Positions 32,765 to 40,577 of a DNA stretch of 40,577 nt are shown one piece after another; the first letter of the stretch is position 1; each line of letters starts with the position of its first letter. Under the pieces are notes generated by a model. It searched no databases. It saw only the letters and a list, made by a program, of their open reading frames with translations, and was not told the origin of the DNA. The DNA lies in contig NZ_JADEXR010000049.1 in the NCBI RefSeq assembly GCF_015206995.1, forward strand, positions 1 to 40,577, in the 5' to 3' direction. Position numbers and translations under genes: made by a program. This DNA is from an aff. Roholtiella sp. LEGE 12411 (GTDB lineage: Bacteria; Cyanobacteriota; Cyanobacteriia; Cyanobacteriales; Nostocaceae).

Positions 32765-35700
32765 TCAACGACACACACTAAGTTTTTTTTCTTCTTCGGG
32801 ATTAGTTACAAGGTAATCTTTGAGGCGATCGCACCCTTCAATCAAAAGTTCATCTAATCCCCGCATACGCCACACAATTACCGTCTTGTCTTTACTGGCT
32901 GTAGCCAGAAATTTACCATTCGGGCTAAAATCTGCACTTCTCACAAAGCCTTGATGACCTCTAAATTCTGCTACTTGTTGTCCTGATAAATTCCACAATT
33001 TGGTTGTGTAGTTTGCTGAAGATGTAGCCAGCAGTTTACCATCCCGGCTGAAACTTATTTGTGTGACTCTGCCTTCATAAGTCTTAAATTCTTTTAACTG
33101 CTTTCCTGCATAATCCCACAGCCTGACAGTACCATCATCTCCAGATGTAGCCAATTTATTCTCCTTGGGGCTAAAACCAACAGTGTTAACATAGCCCTTA
33201 TGACCTATCAATTTTTTAGACTCCTTGCTACTAATATCCCACAGCAATGCTGTCCCTTTTTCTCCAACTGTAGCTAGCAGCTTGCCATCTGGACTAAATC
33301 TAGCGGTCTCAAGTTTACCTTCATGCAGAAATTCTTTTAACTTGTTTCCTTTGAGATCCCACACTTTTGCCATGCCATCATCTCCAGCAGTAACAAGCTT
33401 ATCTTCTTGAGGATGGAAATTGATACTCCGTATTGCTTGAGAATGCCCCTCGAAGGGTTTCTGAGGCTTTAACGATTCTCCGGTGCGCGTCCAGAGCTTT
33501 ATTGTGCCATCTTCTCCACCTGTAACAATTAGGTTTTTTGCTTTGTCTGGGCTAAAACGTACAGTATTGACACCACCTTGACCGGCTTTGAATTGTCTTA
33601 TCAGCTTCCCTTTAAGATCCCAAAGCCTAATATAGTCATCATCTGAAGCTGTAACGAGTAAGTTGCCTTCTGGGTTAAAACGAACACTAGCAACAGCTTT
33701 TTCATGCCCCTCTAGTTTGATTAAGGGGTTTTTGGGTTTGATTAATGATTTTCCTGAAATTGCCCAGAGCCTTACCGTACCATCTTCTTTTCCAGCGGTG
33801 GCAAGCGTATCCCCCTGCTCATTAAACCGGATGCTGACAACACTACCCTGATGACCTAGAAATTCTGCTTGTAGTGTTGCCTTAAAATTATTCCATAGCC
33901 GGACTTTGCCATTGCTACCTGATGTAGCAATCAAACCATCGTTGCGAATACGAACTGTCTCAACACCTTCTTGATGAGCCTCAAATTTTGCCAGTTCTTC
34001 TCCAGCAAGATTCCACAGCCGAACTGTACCATCATCTCCAGCAGTAGCAACTTGCTTTTTCTTGGGGTAAAACCAGACACTGTTGACACTACATTTTTTA
34101 GTATCTTTGACACTGCATTCATGACCCTTAAATGTTGCCAATTCTGTCCCCTTGATATCCCAAAGTTTTGCCAAGCCGTCCTCTCCAGCCGTGGCAAATT
34201 GCTGAATATTATCAGGATTAGGATTGAGACTTTTGATACTTCCCTGATGGGCATCTATTGTTAAAATAGGTTCTCCAGTGAAACGCCACAATTTGACTTT
34301 GCCATCGTCTCCAGTTGTTGCTAGCAGGTTGCTCTTGGGAAGAAAACGCACATTGTTGACACTACATTTATCACCTTCTTTTGGTCGGTCGTATTCTCCT
34401 AATTGTTGTCCATTCACACACTTATGATACATGGATGTTATTAAATGAGGTGACTGCTGTGTTGAGACATTCCACAGTTTTACCCAGCCGTTAGTTGCAC
34501 CTGTAGCTAGTATTGTTTGATCTTCACTAAAATCGATACTTTTGATACTGTTATTGTGCAGTTTAGGCTTTTTCAATTCTTTTCCTTGGAAATTTCGCCA
34601 CGTAACTGTGCCATTTTCTCCACCAGCAACAATTACTTCCTCTTGTTTTTCCTTCTTAAGAAAACGAATACTGTTTATACCTCTTTGATAAGTATTGATT
34701 TGATTTGTTTGATGAATATTATCTAGAATTTTCTGCAAAGCTAGCAGTGGACTTGTGGCTGGACAGTCTTGTAAACATTGACTATTCCAAAAAACCATCT
34801 TTTTAACTTCTTGTCCGGCTTCCATTGCTGACACTAAAGCTTCGATTTCTCCCGCGCCAGATTCAAAATTTCTTAACGCGGTGACTCCAGAGGCTTCAAC
34901 TTCAGCTGTCCATCGTAGCCAAAATGCAACCATAGCCAGCATTGAGACTACTACGAAACCACCTGTCAGCCCAAATAGAGTCAGTTTGCGGCGGCGTTCT
35001 TTTTGCTTGCGATCGCGATCGCGCAATGCTAAACTTTGCTGAATAAAATCTTGCTCTGCTTGACTCAATTCCTCTTGGCGTAGCTTGAGCCAATTTTCCG
35101 CCTGTCCTAGAGGGACACCTCGCAGTAATGGCCCTTCATCTTTGCCAGCATTTTCCCACTGACGCATTCTTGAGCGTAGTAATTCTTGCCAAGTACGGAA
35201 AGAGCGATCGCTTTCCATCCATCCGTACAGTCGTCCCCATTCCCGAATCAAGGTTTCATGGACAATCTCTACTGTTTCTTCACCATGCCCCATGCTCCAT
35301 TCCCTATGCCCAAAAACTCCATCCCCTTGTGGATGGAGTTTTTCATCAAGTCCAGTCACCACTAACCGCGCATCCGCTAGACGTTTAACCAAATCCCAAT
35401 TATTGTCTCCTACCTCATTTCTGGTAGCTAATCGGCGGGTGTCTTCTGTCCCTTCCCCAGGACGCACCAGTTGGACAAATATTTGCTGTGCTTGTTGTTG
35501 CTCCTCTGGTTTGAACTTATCAAACTCAGCTTCTGCATGGTTCGCCAACGACTTTTCGACACCGCCGATGGCTTCGTAAGCAGCATGAGTCATCTGGCGA
35601 TTTTGCTGCTTTGCCCATAGTTGCGTCAAAGTAAACTCTAATAATGGTAAATTCCCTGGTGAATCCGCCACCGCGTTCAAAATCCGCTCTGCAAGACCCT

Positions 35701-37003
35701 CTTCTAACCTTACCTCTTGCTTGTTTGCAGGTTGAGCGATCGCCTGTTGCAATTCTTGTTGGTTCATCGGAGCAAGTTTTAAATCAGCATTCTGCAAAGC
35801 ATCAGCAAAGCGACGATCAGAAAGCGCATACCCCAAAAAATCAGCCCGCAGAGTTAGCAAAAGGGTAAAATTCTGTACCAGTTCAGCGGCTTCTAGTAAT
35901 TGATTTAAAAATAATTGACGCTCTTTAACATCTGAGCAAGAAGCGTAAAGCTCCTCAAATTGATCAACCACCAGTAACAGGCGCTTATCCTCGTTCTCTG
36001 ACAAAATACGCGATAAAACAGTATGTGCTGCAACTTGTTGCGATCGCAACCCACGAGCTAATTTTCCTGCATCAATATCTTGTTGCGTCTTTCCCTTGTC
36101 TGGTTCACGCAGGCGCACAATTACTGCTGCGAGTTCATCTACAGGATGCGTTTTTGGGCGAAAGGACTCAATTAGCCAATTACCTTGCTGGCGTAAATTA
36201 GGAATCAAACCGGCAAACACTACACTAGATTTACCGCTACCAGAAGCCCCAATTACCGCTACTAATGATTGTTTTTGGACTGTATCTACTAGTTTCTGGG
36301 TGAAAATATCCCGCCCGAAGAAAAACTGTGCATCAGCTTCCCGGAAAGGAAATAAACCGCGATAGGGACAACAAGCAATAGCTTGCTCACGCAACACAGA
36401 CCATGCGTTTACCAACACCTGTGTGGGAATCATAAACCCAACTTTGGCTTCTGGTCGGTTGATGTCTACTGCTACTGCTATTCCTGCTATACCTTGAAGC
36501 TCATCATCCCATATCGGCGCACCACTAAAACCAGGCTCTAGTCTATAACCTGGTTGTTTTACATCCTCTAGCTGCACCCAACCTTTAGCTGTGCGTCCAC
36601 GTAAAACGCCAGTAGCCCAAACACCATCTGGTTGTCCCGCCGGAAAACCCAATACTCGCAAAGGATGTCCCCCCCAATCATCAGATGTAATTAATGGTGC
36701 TTGAGCCTGATTTCGGGGAAAATGTGCTAATTCTAATCCCGCAATATCTTCTACTTCCACATTAGGATTCACAGGTAGCCAGAAAACAACTTTAGCTTTG
36801 AGCAGTTGTTTAGCTGCAACTAAAGGAAAATCCACGGTGATTTCTGCATCTGGCATTTGGGTAGTTTTTCTCGGAAGTCCCAAAGCATCAGCAATCACAT
36901 GGGCGCAGGTCAGGATATACTTTTGGGATAAGAAGCCAGCACCTATTACTTTGCCACTATTTGAATAAATTCTGACAACAGATAACTCAAACGGTGCGGT
37001 CAT
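32765..37003 (-). CDS. Trypsin-like protease / nSTAND NTPase / WD40 conflict-system protein
   Basis: 1412 residues. Residues 1-205 form a trypsin-like serine protease with a complete triad: H35 in LTCAHVI, D86 in VEDIAGLEL and S160 in EPGFSGAPIWD. Residues 211-600 form an nSTAND1 NTPase: CPYRGLFPFREADAQFFFGR, Walker A GASGSGKSS (252-260), Walker B LLLVVDQFEE (342-351), NLPLLEFTLTQLW and IVHETLIREW. One membrane helix (673-696) follows, then 14 WD40 repeats (about 780-1400, each ending like VRLWD), enough for two seven-bladed propellers. STAND proteins are signal switches: the WD40 part senses, the NTPase oligomerises, the protease acts. Such trypsin-nSTAND proteins are described as NTP-dependent conflict or self-recognition systems, with Trypco1 partners; the upstream gene is exactly that. 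The region 553-575 is an in-frame repeat insertion. Confidence 0.93.
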   Translation of the reverse strand: MTAPFELSVVRIYSNSGKVIGAGFLSQKYILTCAHVIADALGLPRKTTQMPDAEITVDFPLVAAKQLLKAKVVFWLPVNPNVEVEDIAGLELAHFPRNQAQAPLITSDDWGGHPLRVLGFPAGQPDGVWATGVLRGRTAKGWVQLEDVKQPGYRLEPGFSGAPIWDDELQGIAGIAVAVDINRPEAKVGFMIPTQVLVNAWSVLREQAIACCPYRGLFPFREADAQFFFGRDIFTQKLVDTVQKQSLVAVIGASGSGKSSVVFAGLIPNLRQQGNWLIESFRPKTHPVDELAAVIVRLREPDKGKTQQDIDAGKLARGLRSQQVAAHTVLSRILSENEDKRLLLVVDQFEELYASCSDVKERQLFLNQLLEAAELVQNFTLLLTLRADFLGYALSDRRFADALQNADLKLAPMNQQELQQAIAQPANKQEVRLEEGLAERILNAVADSPGNLPLLEFTLTQLWAKQQNRQMTHAAYEAIGGVEKSLANHAEAEFDKFKPEEQQQAQQIFVQLVRPGEGTEDTRRLATRNEVGDNNWDLVKRLADARLVVTGLDEKLHPQGDGVFGHREWSMGHGEETVEIVHETLIREWGRLYGWMESDRSFRTWQELLRSRMRQWENAGKDEGPLLRGVPLGQAENWLKLRQEELSQAEQDFIQQSLALRDRDRKQKERRRKLTLFGLTGGFVVVSMLAMVAFWLRWTAEVEASGVTALRNFESGAGEIEALVSAMEAGQEVKKMVFWNSQCLQDCPATSPLLALQKILDNIHQTNQINTYQRGINSIRFLKKEKQEEVIVAGGENGTVTWRNFQGKELKKPKLHNNSIKSIDFSEDQTILATGATNGWVKLWNVSTQQSPHLITSMYHKCVNGQQLGEYDRPKEGDKCSVNNVRFLPKSNLLATTGDDGKVKLWRFTGEPILTIDAHQGSIKSLNPNPDNIQQFATAGEDGLAKLWDIKGTELATFKGHECSVKDTKKCSVNSVWFYPKKKQVATAGDDGTVRLWNLAGEELAKFEAHQEGVETVRIRNDGLIATSGSNGKVRLWNNFKATLQAEFLGHQGSVVSIRFNEQGDTLATAGKEDGTVRLWAISGKSLIKPKNPLIKLEGHEKAVASVRFNPEGNLLVTASDDDYIRLWDLKGKLIRQFKAGQGGVNTVRFSPDKAKNLIVTGGEDGTIKLWTRTGESLKPQKPFEGHSQAIRSINFHPQEDKLVTAGDDGMAKVWDLKGNKLKEFLHEGKLETARFSPDGKLLATVGEKGTALLWDISSKESKKLIGHKGYVNTVGFSPKENKLATSGDDGTVRLWDYAGKQLKEFKTYEGRVTQISFSRDGKLLATSSANYTTKLWNLSGQQVAEFRGHQGFVRSADFSPNGKFLATASKDKTVIVWRMRGLDELLIEGCDRLKDYLVTNPEEEKKLSVCR
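35279..35347. repeat. Hairpin plus STRR inserted in frame in the nSTAND gene
   Basis: AAAAACTCCATCC (35312-35324) and GGATGGAGTTTTT (35331-35343) form a perfect 13-bp hairpin, next to ATGCCCCATGCTCCATTCCC-type tandem DNA (35284 onward). It is terminator-like on the + strand but encodes LHPQGDGVFGHREWSMGHGE within the STAND domain, just before the conserved IVHETLIREW motif. Confidence 0.6.
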
Positions 37004-37325
37004 CAGATGACTCCCGTTTCCACTTCAGAGTAATTTCATAATTGACCTCACCATTACCAGAAGCCACAACTGCACCTAGTTGAGCGCTGATTTTAATGCC
37101 AAATTTGACTTCGACTTCATCTGCTGGCTGGTGAAGGCTACTCATTTTAGCAATGATTGCATTAGCTACAGGCTTGACGGTTGACAAAGCTGACTCGAAA
37201 GTCTGCGTAGCTTTTTCCACAACTTGATCTCGCAAACCAATGCGATCGTCAATTTGTGCAGGTTCATCAACTTCTATAAGGATGGATTCGCCACTTTCTA
37301 GAGGAAATTCTACTATGCGTTTCAC
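36987..37325 (-). CDS. Trypco1 (trypsin-co-occurring domain 1) protein
   Basis: 112 residues. The strand pattern MKRIVEFPLESGESILIEVD, the central helix segment (KATQTFESALSTVKPVANAI) and the C-terminal strands (VEVKFGIKISAQLGAVVASG then EVNYEITLKWKRE) are those of the Trypco1/CU044_2847 family, a small domain found beside trypsin-like proteases in bacterial conflict systems. It may control or present substrate to the protease. Its stop lies 17 bases inside the start of the trypsin-nSTAND gene, so the two are translationally coupled; it is the first gene of the pair. No signal peptide is present. Confidence 0.88.
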   Translation of the reverse strand: MKRIVEFPLESGESILIEVDEPAQIDDRIGLRDQVVEKATQTFESALSTVKPVANAIIAKMSSLHQPADEVEVKFGIKISAQLGAVVASGNGEVNYEITLKWKRESSDDRTV

Positions 37326-37557
37326 AATAAACTTATTTTAAAAACATTCCATGTGCCAGTTTCAAGGGCGTAATGTAGATTACATGCATAAGTCTGAATA
37401 TAATGCTACAATCCCCCAAGTGTAAATTAAGGCATTAGCCAAGATCAACTAGATTAAATATTGTCATTCTAAATTATAAAAAAAGTAGCAGCCTCTACTG
37501 AAATTAGGAATAAATCCGACTATCTCAGGCTGTCTTCACGAAATTCAAAAATAGCTC

Positions 37558-38847
37558 ATGCACATTCTGATTTATTCCTATAACTATCATCCAGAGCCAA
37601 TTGGAATTGCTCCCTTAATGACTGAACTAGCAGAAGGACTGGTGGAGCGAGGTCATGAAGTGCGGGTGATTACAGGAATGCCTAACTATCCTCAGCGCGA
37701 AATTTATGATGGATATCAGGGGAAGTGGTATGTTACTGAGCAAAAAAATGGTGTCACTATTCAGCGAAGTTACTTACGGATTAAGTCTAAACCAAATCTT
37801 GTGGATCGGCTCCTTTTGGAGTTGAGCTTTGTTTTTTCCAGCTTGCCACAAGCCCTCAAAGGCAGACGACCCGATGTCATTATATTAACAATTCCACCTC
37901 TGCTAGTTACGATGCCGGCAACCATACTTGGCTGGTTATACAACTGCCCAGTAGTGCTGAATGTGCAAGATATTTTACCAGAAGCTGCCGTGCGCGTCGG
38001 GCTGCTGGAAAATAAGAAGATGATCCAAGCGCTTGCAGTTCTAGAGAAATTTGCATATCGGACTGCACACACGATTAGCGTGATCACCGATGGGTTTAGT
38101 GAGAATTTAGTGAATAAGGGAGTACCTGTTAATAAAATTGTTTGTATTCCTAATTGGGTAAATGTAAATTTCATCCAACCCTTACCCGAGGAGAACAACT
38201 CTTGGAGAACAGCCCATCAACTGAATGGGAAGTTTGTGGTACTTTATTCGGGCAACATTGCTCTAACACAAGGTTTAGAGACAGTAATAGAAGCAGCAGT
38301 CCGCTTGCGTCAAATCAGAGAAATTGTCTTTGTCATCGTCGGTGAATCAAGAGCATTGCAAAGGTTGCAGAAATATTGTCTATTGAAAGGGGCGGATAAT
38401 GTTTTGCTACTACCGTTGCAGCCGCGAGATAAACTACCCCAAATGCTCGCAGCAGCTGATGTGGGGTTAATTGTGCAAAAGCGCAATGTGATTTCATTCA
38501 ATATGCCTTCCAAAATACCACTGCTGCTAGCGAGTGGTCGCCCAATTGTGGGTTCAGTCCCTGATACTGGCACTGCTGCTAAAGCAATTCAACTTAGTGG
38601 TGGTGGTATAGTTGTTGAGCCAGAATCACCCGATGCTTTAGCAGGTGCAGTGCAGGATTTATATAATAATCCAGCTCTAGGGAAGAAGCTAGGTAACAAA
38701 GGAAGACAGTTTGCTGTAGAAAACTATTCCTTGGAGCAAGCACTTGATCGATATGAAGGACTATTTTCTCATGTTGTTGCCAACCGAGCACCAAGTTTAA
38801 GTCTCTTGTCCAAATTGGATTCTCACAAATCTGTTGTGGATATTTGA
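37558..38847 (+). CDS. WcaI-like family 4 glycosyltransferase
   Basis: 429 residues, GT-B fold. The opening IYSYNYHPEPIGIAPLMTEL, then HEVRVITGMPNYPQREIYDG, is typical of the colanic-acid WcaI group; TIPPLL and VLNVQDILPEAAVRVGLL follow. The C-terminal donor site shows VLYSGNIALTQGLETVIEA and PSKIPLLLASGRPIVGSV with a following acidic region (VVEPESPDALAGAV). It transfers a sugar (fucose in E. coli; unknown here) onto a lipid-linked or growing glycan, at the cytosolic membrane face. It stands alone; no other polysaccharide gene is adjacent. Its stop codon overlaps the start of a TnpB relic by 4 bases. Confidence 0.92.
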   Translation: MHILIYSYNYHPEPIGIAPLMTELAEGLVERGHEVRVITGMPNYPQREIYDGYQGKWYVTEQKNGVTIQRSYLRIKSKPNLVDRLLLELSFVFSSLPQALKGRRPDVIILTIPPLLVTMPATILGWLYNCPVVLNVQDILPEAAVRVGLLENKKMIQALAVLEKFAYRTAHTISVITDGFSENLVNKGVPVNKIVCIPNWVNVNFIQPLPEENNSWRTAHQLNGKFVVLYSGNIALTQGLETVIEAAVRLRQIREIVFVIVGESRALQRLQKYCLLKGADNVLLLPLQPRDKLPQMLAAADVGLIVQKRNVISFNMPSKIPLLLASGRPIVGSVPDTGTAAKAIQLSGGGIVVEPESPDALAGAVQDLYNNPALGKKLGNKGRQFAVENYSLEQALDRYEGLFSHVVANRAPSLSLLSKLDSHKSVVDI

Positions 38848-39191
38848 AAATGGTAGGGCTACCACAAGTGAGCCAGTGCATTGGGCGGATTAAGAAACTT
38901 GAAGCAACTGGCGAACCCGCAAGGGTATTAACTAAATCTGCCACAATTAGCCTTCAAGCGGATAGATGGTTTATCAGTTTTGGGTTTGATGTAGAAATAA
39001 CTGAATCAATCTCAGACAGCGTTGTCGGCGTTGACATTGGTGTTAAAAGTCTTGCCACATTCTCTACTGGTGAGGTAGTCTTAGGTGCAAAGTCCTATAA
39101 AAAGTACTCAGCCAACTTAAGTAGAATGCAGTGGTTTAACCGCCATCAAATCATCGATTCAAACAAGATGATCCGGCTTTGTAGATTGTGA
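38844..39191 (+). pseudogene. TnpB (IS200/IS605) internal fragment
   Basis: A frame of 115 codons that matches the middle of TnpB nucleases: MVGLPQVSQCIGRIKKLEAT, ATISLQADRWFISFGFDVE, then VVGVDIGVKSLATFSTGEVV with the first RuvC-type aspartate, AKSYKKYSANLSRMQWFNRH. Homology ends after NRHQIIDSN; the remaining RuvC and zinc-finger parts and the N-terminus are missing. It begins at the glycosyltransferase stop and ends in a Uma2 fragment. No IS200/605 ends or TnpA gene were found nearby. It is inactive. Confidence 0.8.
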
Positions 39192-39529
39192 TTAAAAAAC
39201 TATTTGTTCGGGCAGAACGACTCAAGAAAACTCAGCGTGACTTTGTGCAGTTAGTCCCCGATCTCACGGTTGAGGTGAAATCTAAAAGCGAGAGTCCTTC
39301 GGACACGCTTTGCGATCGCATCAAACCATTGGAAGATAAAATTAAACTATTCCTCGAACTTGGCTCTACGGTAGGTATTCTCATTGACCCTGACAAACTT
39401 TTAGTTACAGTTTATCGCCCTAATCAGGAACCTGTTATTTTGAAAGATAACCAGAAATTGACAATACCAGAGTTACTTCCAGGTTGGGAATTAGCTCTAG
39501 CAGAACTTTGGCCACCTGAATTTGAGTAA
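39188..39529 (+). pseudogene. Uma2 family protein, C-terminal fragment
   Basis: 113 codons from GTG 39188. The segment RDFVQLVPDLTVEVKSKS, the helix DKIKLFLELGSTVGILIDPD and KLLVTVYRPNQEPVILKDNQ are the second half of a Uma2/DUF820 domain; the first half, with other active-site parts, is absent, replaced by the TnpB relic. Inside, residues about 33-44 (SKSESPSDTLCDR) come from a small dispersed repeat at 39286-39320. The frame stays open after both events, so a truncated protein might still be made. The start is uncertain. Confidence 0.65.
39286..39320. repeat. Small dispersed repeat with HIP1 inside the Uma2 fragment
   Basis: AAGCGAGAGTCC-TTC-GGACACGCTT with a following TGCGATCGCA. The inverted GTCC/GGAC core and HIP1 end are like the small dispersed repeats of Nostoc genomes. 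It inserts codons SESPSDTLCDR without a frame change. Confidence 0.5.
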
Positions 39530-39680
39530 CTCATCTACCTTAATTCAACCAGTTTGTAGAGTTGAGCAAATATTCGGTTTGCACCTATAAGCTGCCCAAC
39601 TCAGTTTGATGCATTATCGAACAGCAAGATTTAAAGTCAGTCGTCAGAATAAAGCCAGAATAAGTCTTGTCTAACTTCTT

Positions 39681-40493
39681 CTAAGCCTTTTGGCGTGAGG
39701 CTTCGTCGCGTTTGTTGATTTCTGGCCAGTTCACTACATTCCACCAGTTATTTAAATAGTCAGCACGGCGATTTTGATATCTCAGGTAATAGGCGTGTTC
39801 CCACACATCATTACCCATAATTGGGTATGAGCCTTCGGTAATTGGGCTATCTTGATTTGGCGTACTGGTGATTTGTAATTGACCTTGAGGATTACGCACC
39901 AACCAAACCCAACCACTACCGAAGCGATCGCCTCCCGCTTGATTAAACTGTTTCTTAAATGCATCAAAACTACCAAAGCTTTGATTAATTTCTTGGGCAA
40001 TTTCTCCTGTTGGTTGTCCACCACCTTCAGGACTCATAATTTGCCAAAAAATTGTATGGTTGAGATGACCACCGCCATTGTTACGTACCGTTGTCCGAAT
40101 ATCCTCAGGAACGCTATTTAAATCGCGCAGCATTGATTCCACACTGCTATTTTGCAGTTGCGGATATTTTTTTAAGGCATTGTTGAGGTTATTGACATAA
40201 GCTGCATGATGCTTATCATGATGTAGTTTCATGGTTTCTGCATCAATGGCTTTCTCTAGTGTGTTATGAGCATAAGGTAATGGCGGCAACTGGGCAGGAT
40301 TTACACTTAGCTGGCTAGCAAGATTAGCCACAGGGCGTGTGTCTATTATGGGTGCAGTAGTTTGTATAGGAGTTGCTGTGGTGGTTGAGGGCGACTCTGC
40401 TATCTGTTGAGGTTGACAAGCCAATAGAGTAGATATTAGTAAAACGCCTGTGAAAAACCAAATAATTGGTTGCCATAAAAATGATTTCATCAA
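39681..40493 (-). CDS. sodA: Superoxide dismutase, Mn type, lipoprotein-anchored
   Basis: 270 residues. Residues 1-26 form a lipoprotein signal with lipobox STLLAC (Cys 26), followed by a Thr/Pro-rich linker to about residue 65 and a complete Fe/Mn-SOD domain. Metal ligands are seen in [16 protein letters not shown]-type context ([10 protein letters not shown]), [11 protein letters not shown], and [23 protein letters not shown] before HLNH and NQDSP (Gln) mark the manganese type rather than iron. It dismutates superoxide to peroxide and oxygen on the periplasmic or lumenal side of a membrane. The start could be the first or second Met; the shorter only removes one residue. Confidence 0.95.
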   Translation of the reverse strand: MMKSFLWQPIIWFFTGVLLISTLLACQPQQIAESPSTTTATPIQTTAPIIDTRPVANLASQLSVNPAQLPPLPYAHNTLEKAIDAETMKLHHDKHHAAYVNNLNNALKKYPQLQNSSVESMLRDLNSVPEDIRTTVRNNGGGHLNHTIFWQIMSPEGGGQPTGEIAQEINQSFGSFDAFKKQFNQAGGDRFGSGWVWLVRNPQGQLQITSTPNQDSPITEGSYPIMGNDVWEHAYYLRYQNRRADYLNNWWNVVNWPEINKRDEASRQKA

Positions 40494-40544
40494 CTATTTT
40501 TTCCTACTGAAGAGGGTGTTTTTTCATATTACATTTTCTTCAGG

Positions 40545-40577
40545 CAATTTGGGCATGGGGAATGGGGCATTGGGGAT
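40545..40577. repeat. STRR-like G-rich tandem units at the window edge
   Basis: GGGCATGGGGAATGGGGCAT and on to the end: 7-8 base units of the GGGGCAT/GGGGAAT type, as often seen between Nostocales genes. It runs out of the window. Confidence 0.6.

Overview
The window reads as chromosome of a filamentous, heterocyst-forming type cyanobacterium (Nostoc/Anabaena/Tolypothrix/Calothrix group). Reasons: very frequent HIP1 octamers (GCGATCGC), heptanucleotide tandem repeats (STRRs), dispersed palindromic repeats typical of Nostocales, a form IB rbcL-rbcX-rbcS operon with a nearby Rubisco activase that carries a small-subunit-like tail, a Psb32 homologue and a lipoprotein-type Mn superoxide dismutase. 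No rRNA, tRNA or CRISPR array was recognised.

Layout. 1-5.65 kb: edge of an IS630-type transposase, a DUF4346 protein, psb32, surE, a small coiled-coil protein, a sugar-phosphate transferase, then a decayed spot with a ParD antitoxin, a 16-codon ParE stub and an IS630 fragment. 5.6-13.5 kb: ABC exporter, membrane protein, galE, a SafE/DsbD_2-type transporter coupled to a periplasmic protein, an M28 peptidase and a hypothetical protein. 13.5-18 kb: a 300-bp MITE with a TTA target duplication, a methyltransferase-HIT fusion, a Uma2 protein with a heptad tail, panB and a periplasmic seven-bladed propeller protein. 18-25 kb: a long structured rbcL leader, rbcL-rbcX-rbcS, an SGNH hydrolase, a Uma2 protein, rca and an FMN reductase. 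25-28.8 kb: an accessory stretch with a broken MdnC-type ATP-grasp maturase, a palindromic element, a hypothetical protein, a DUF1350 protein, two gene remnants, a three-module microviridin-type (graspetide) precursor and a small inverted-repeat element. 28.8-32.6 kb: murD and glyS. 32.7-37.3 kb: a two-gene conflict cassette, Trypco1 overlapping a trypsin-nSTAND-14xWD40 protein. 37.5-40.6 kb: a WcaI-like glycosyltransferase, fused relics of TnpB and Uma2, and the Mn-SOD.

How the genes fit together. RbcL, RbcX and RbcS form and assemble Rubisco; Rca about 2 kb downstream reactivates it and its SSUL tail recruits it to Rubisco/carboxysomes. The Trypco1/trypsin-STAND pair looks like an NTP-dependent sensor with a protease output. 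The graspetide precursor keeps leader and core motifs, but the only maturase-like sequence in the window is a frameshifted N-terminal stub 3 kb downstream on the same strand, so maturation would need an enzyme encoded elsewhere. Repeats have also entered genes in frame (murD, the nSTAND gene, a Uma2 fragment).
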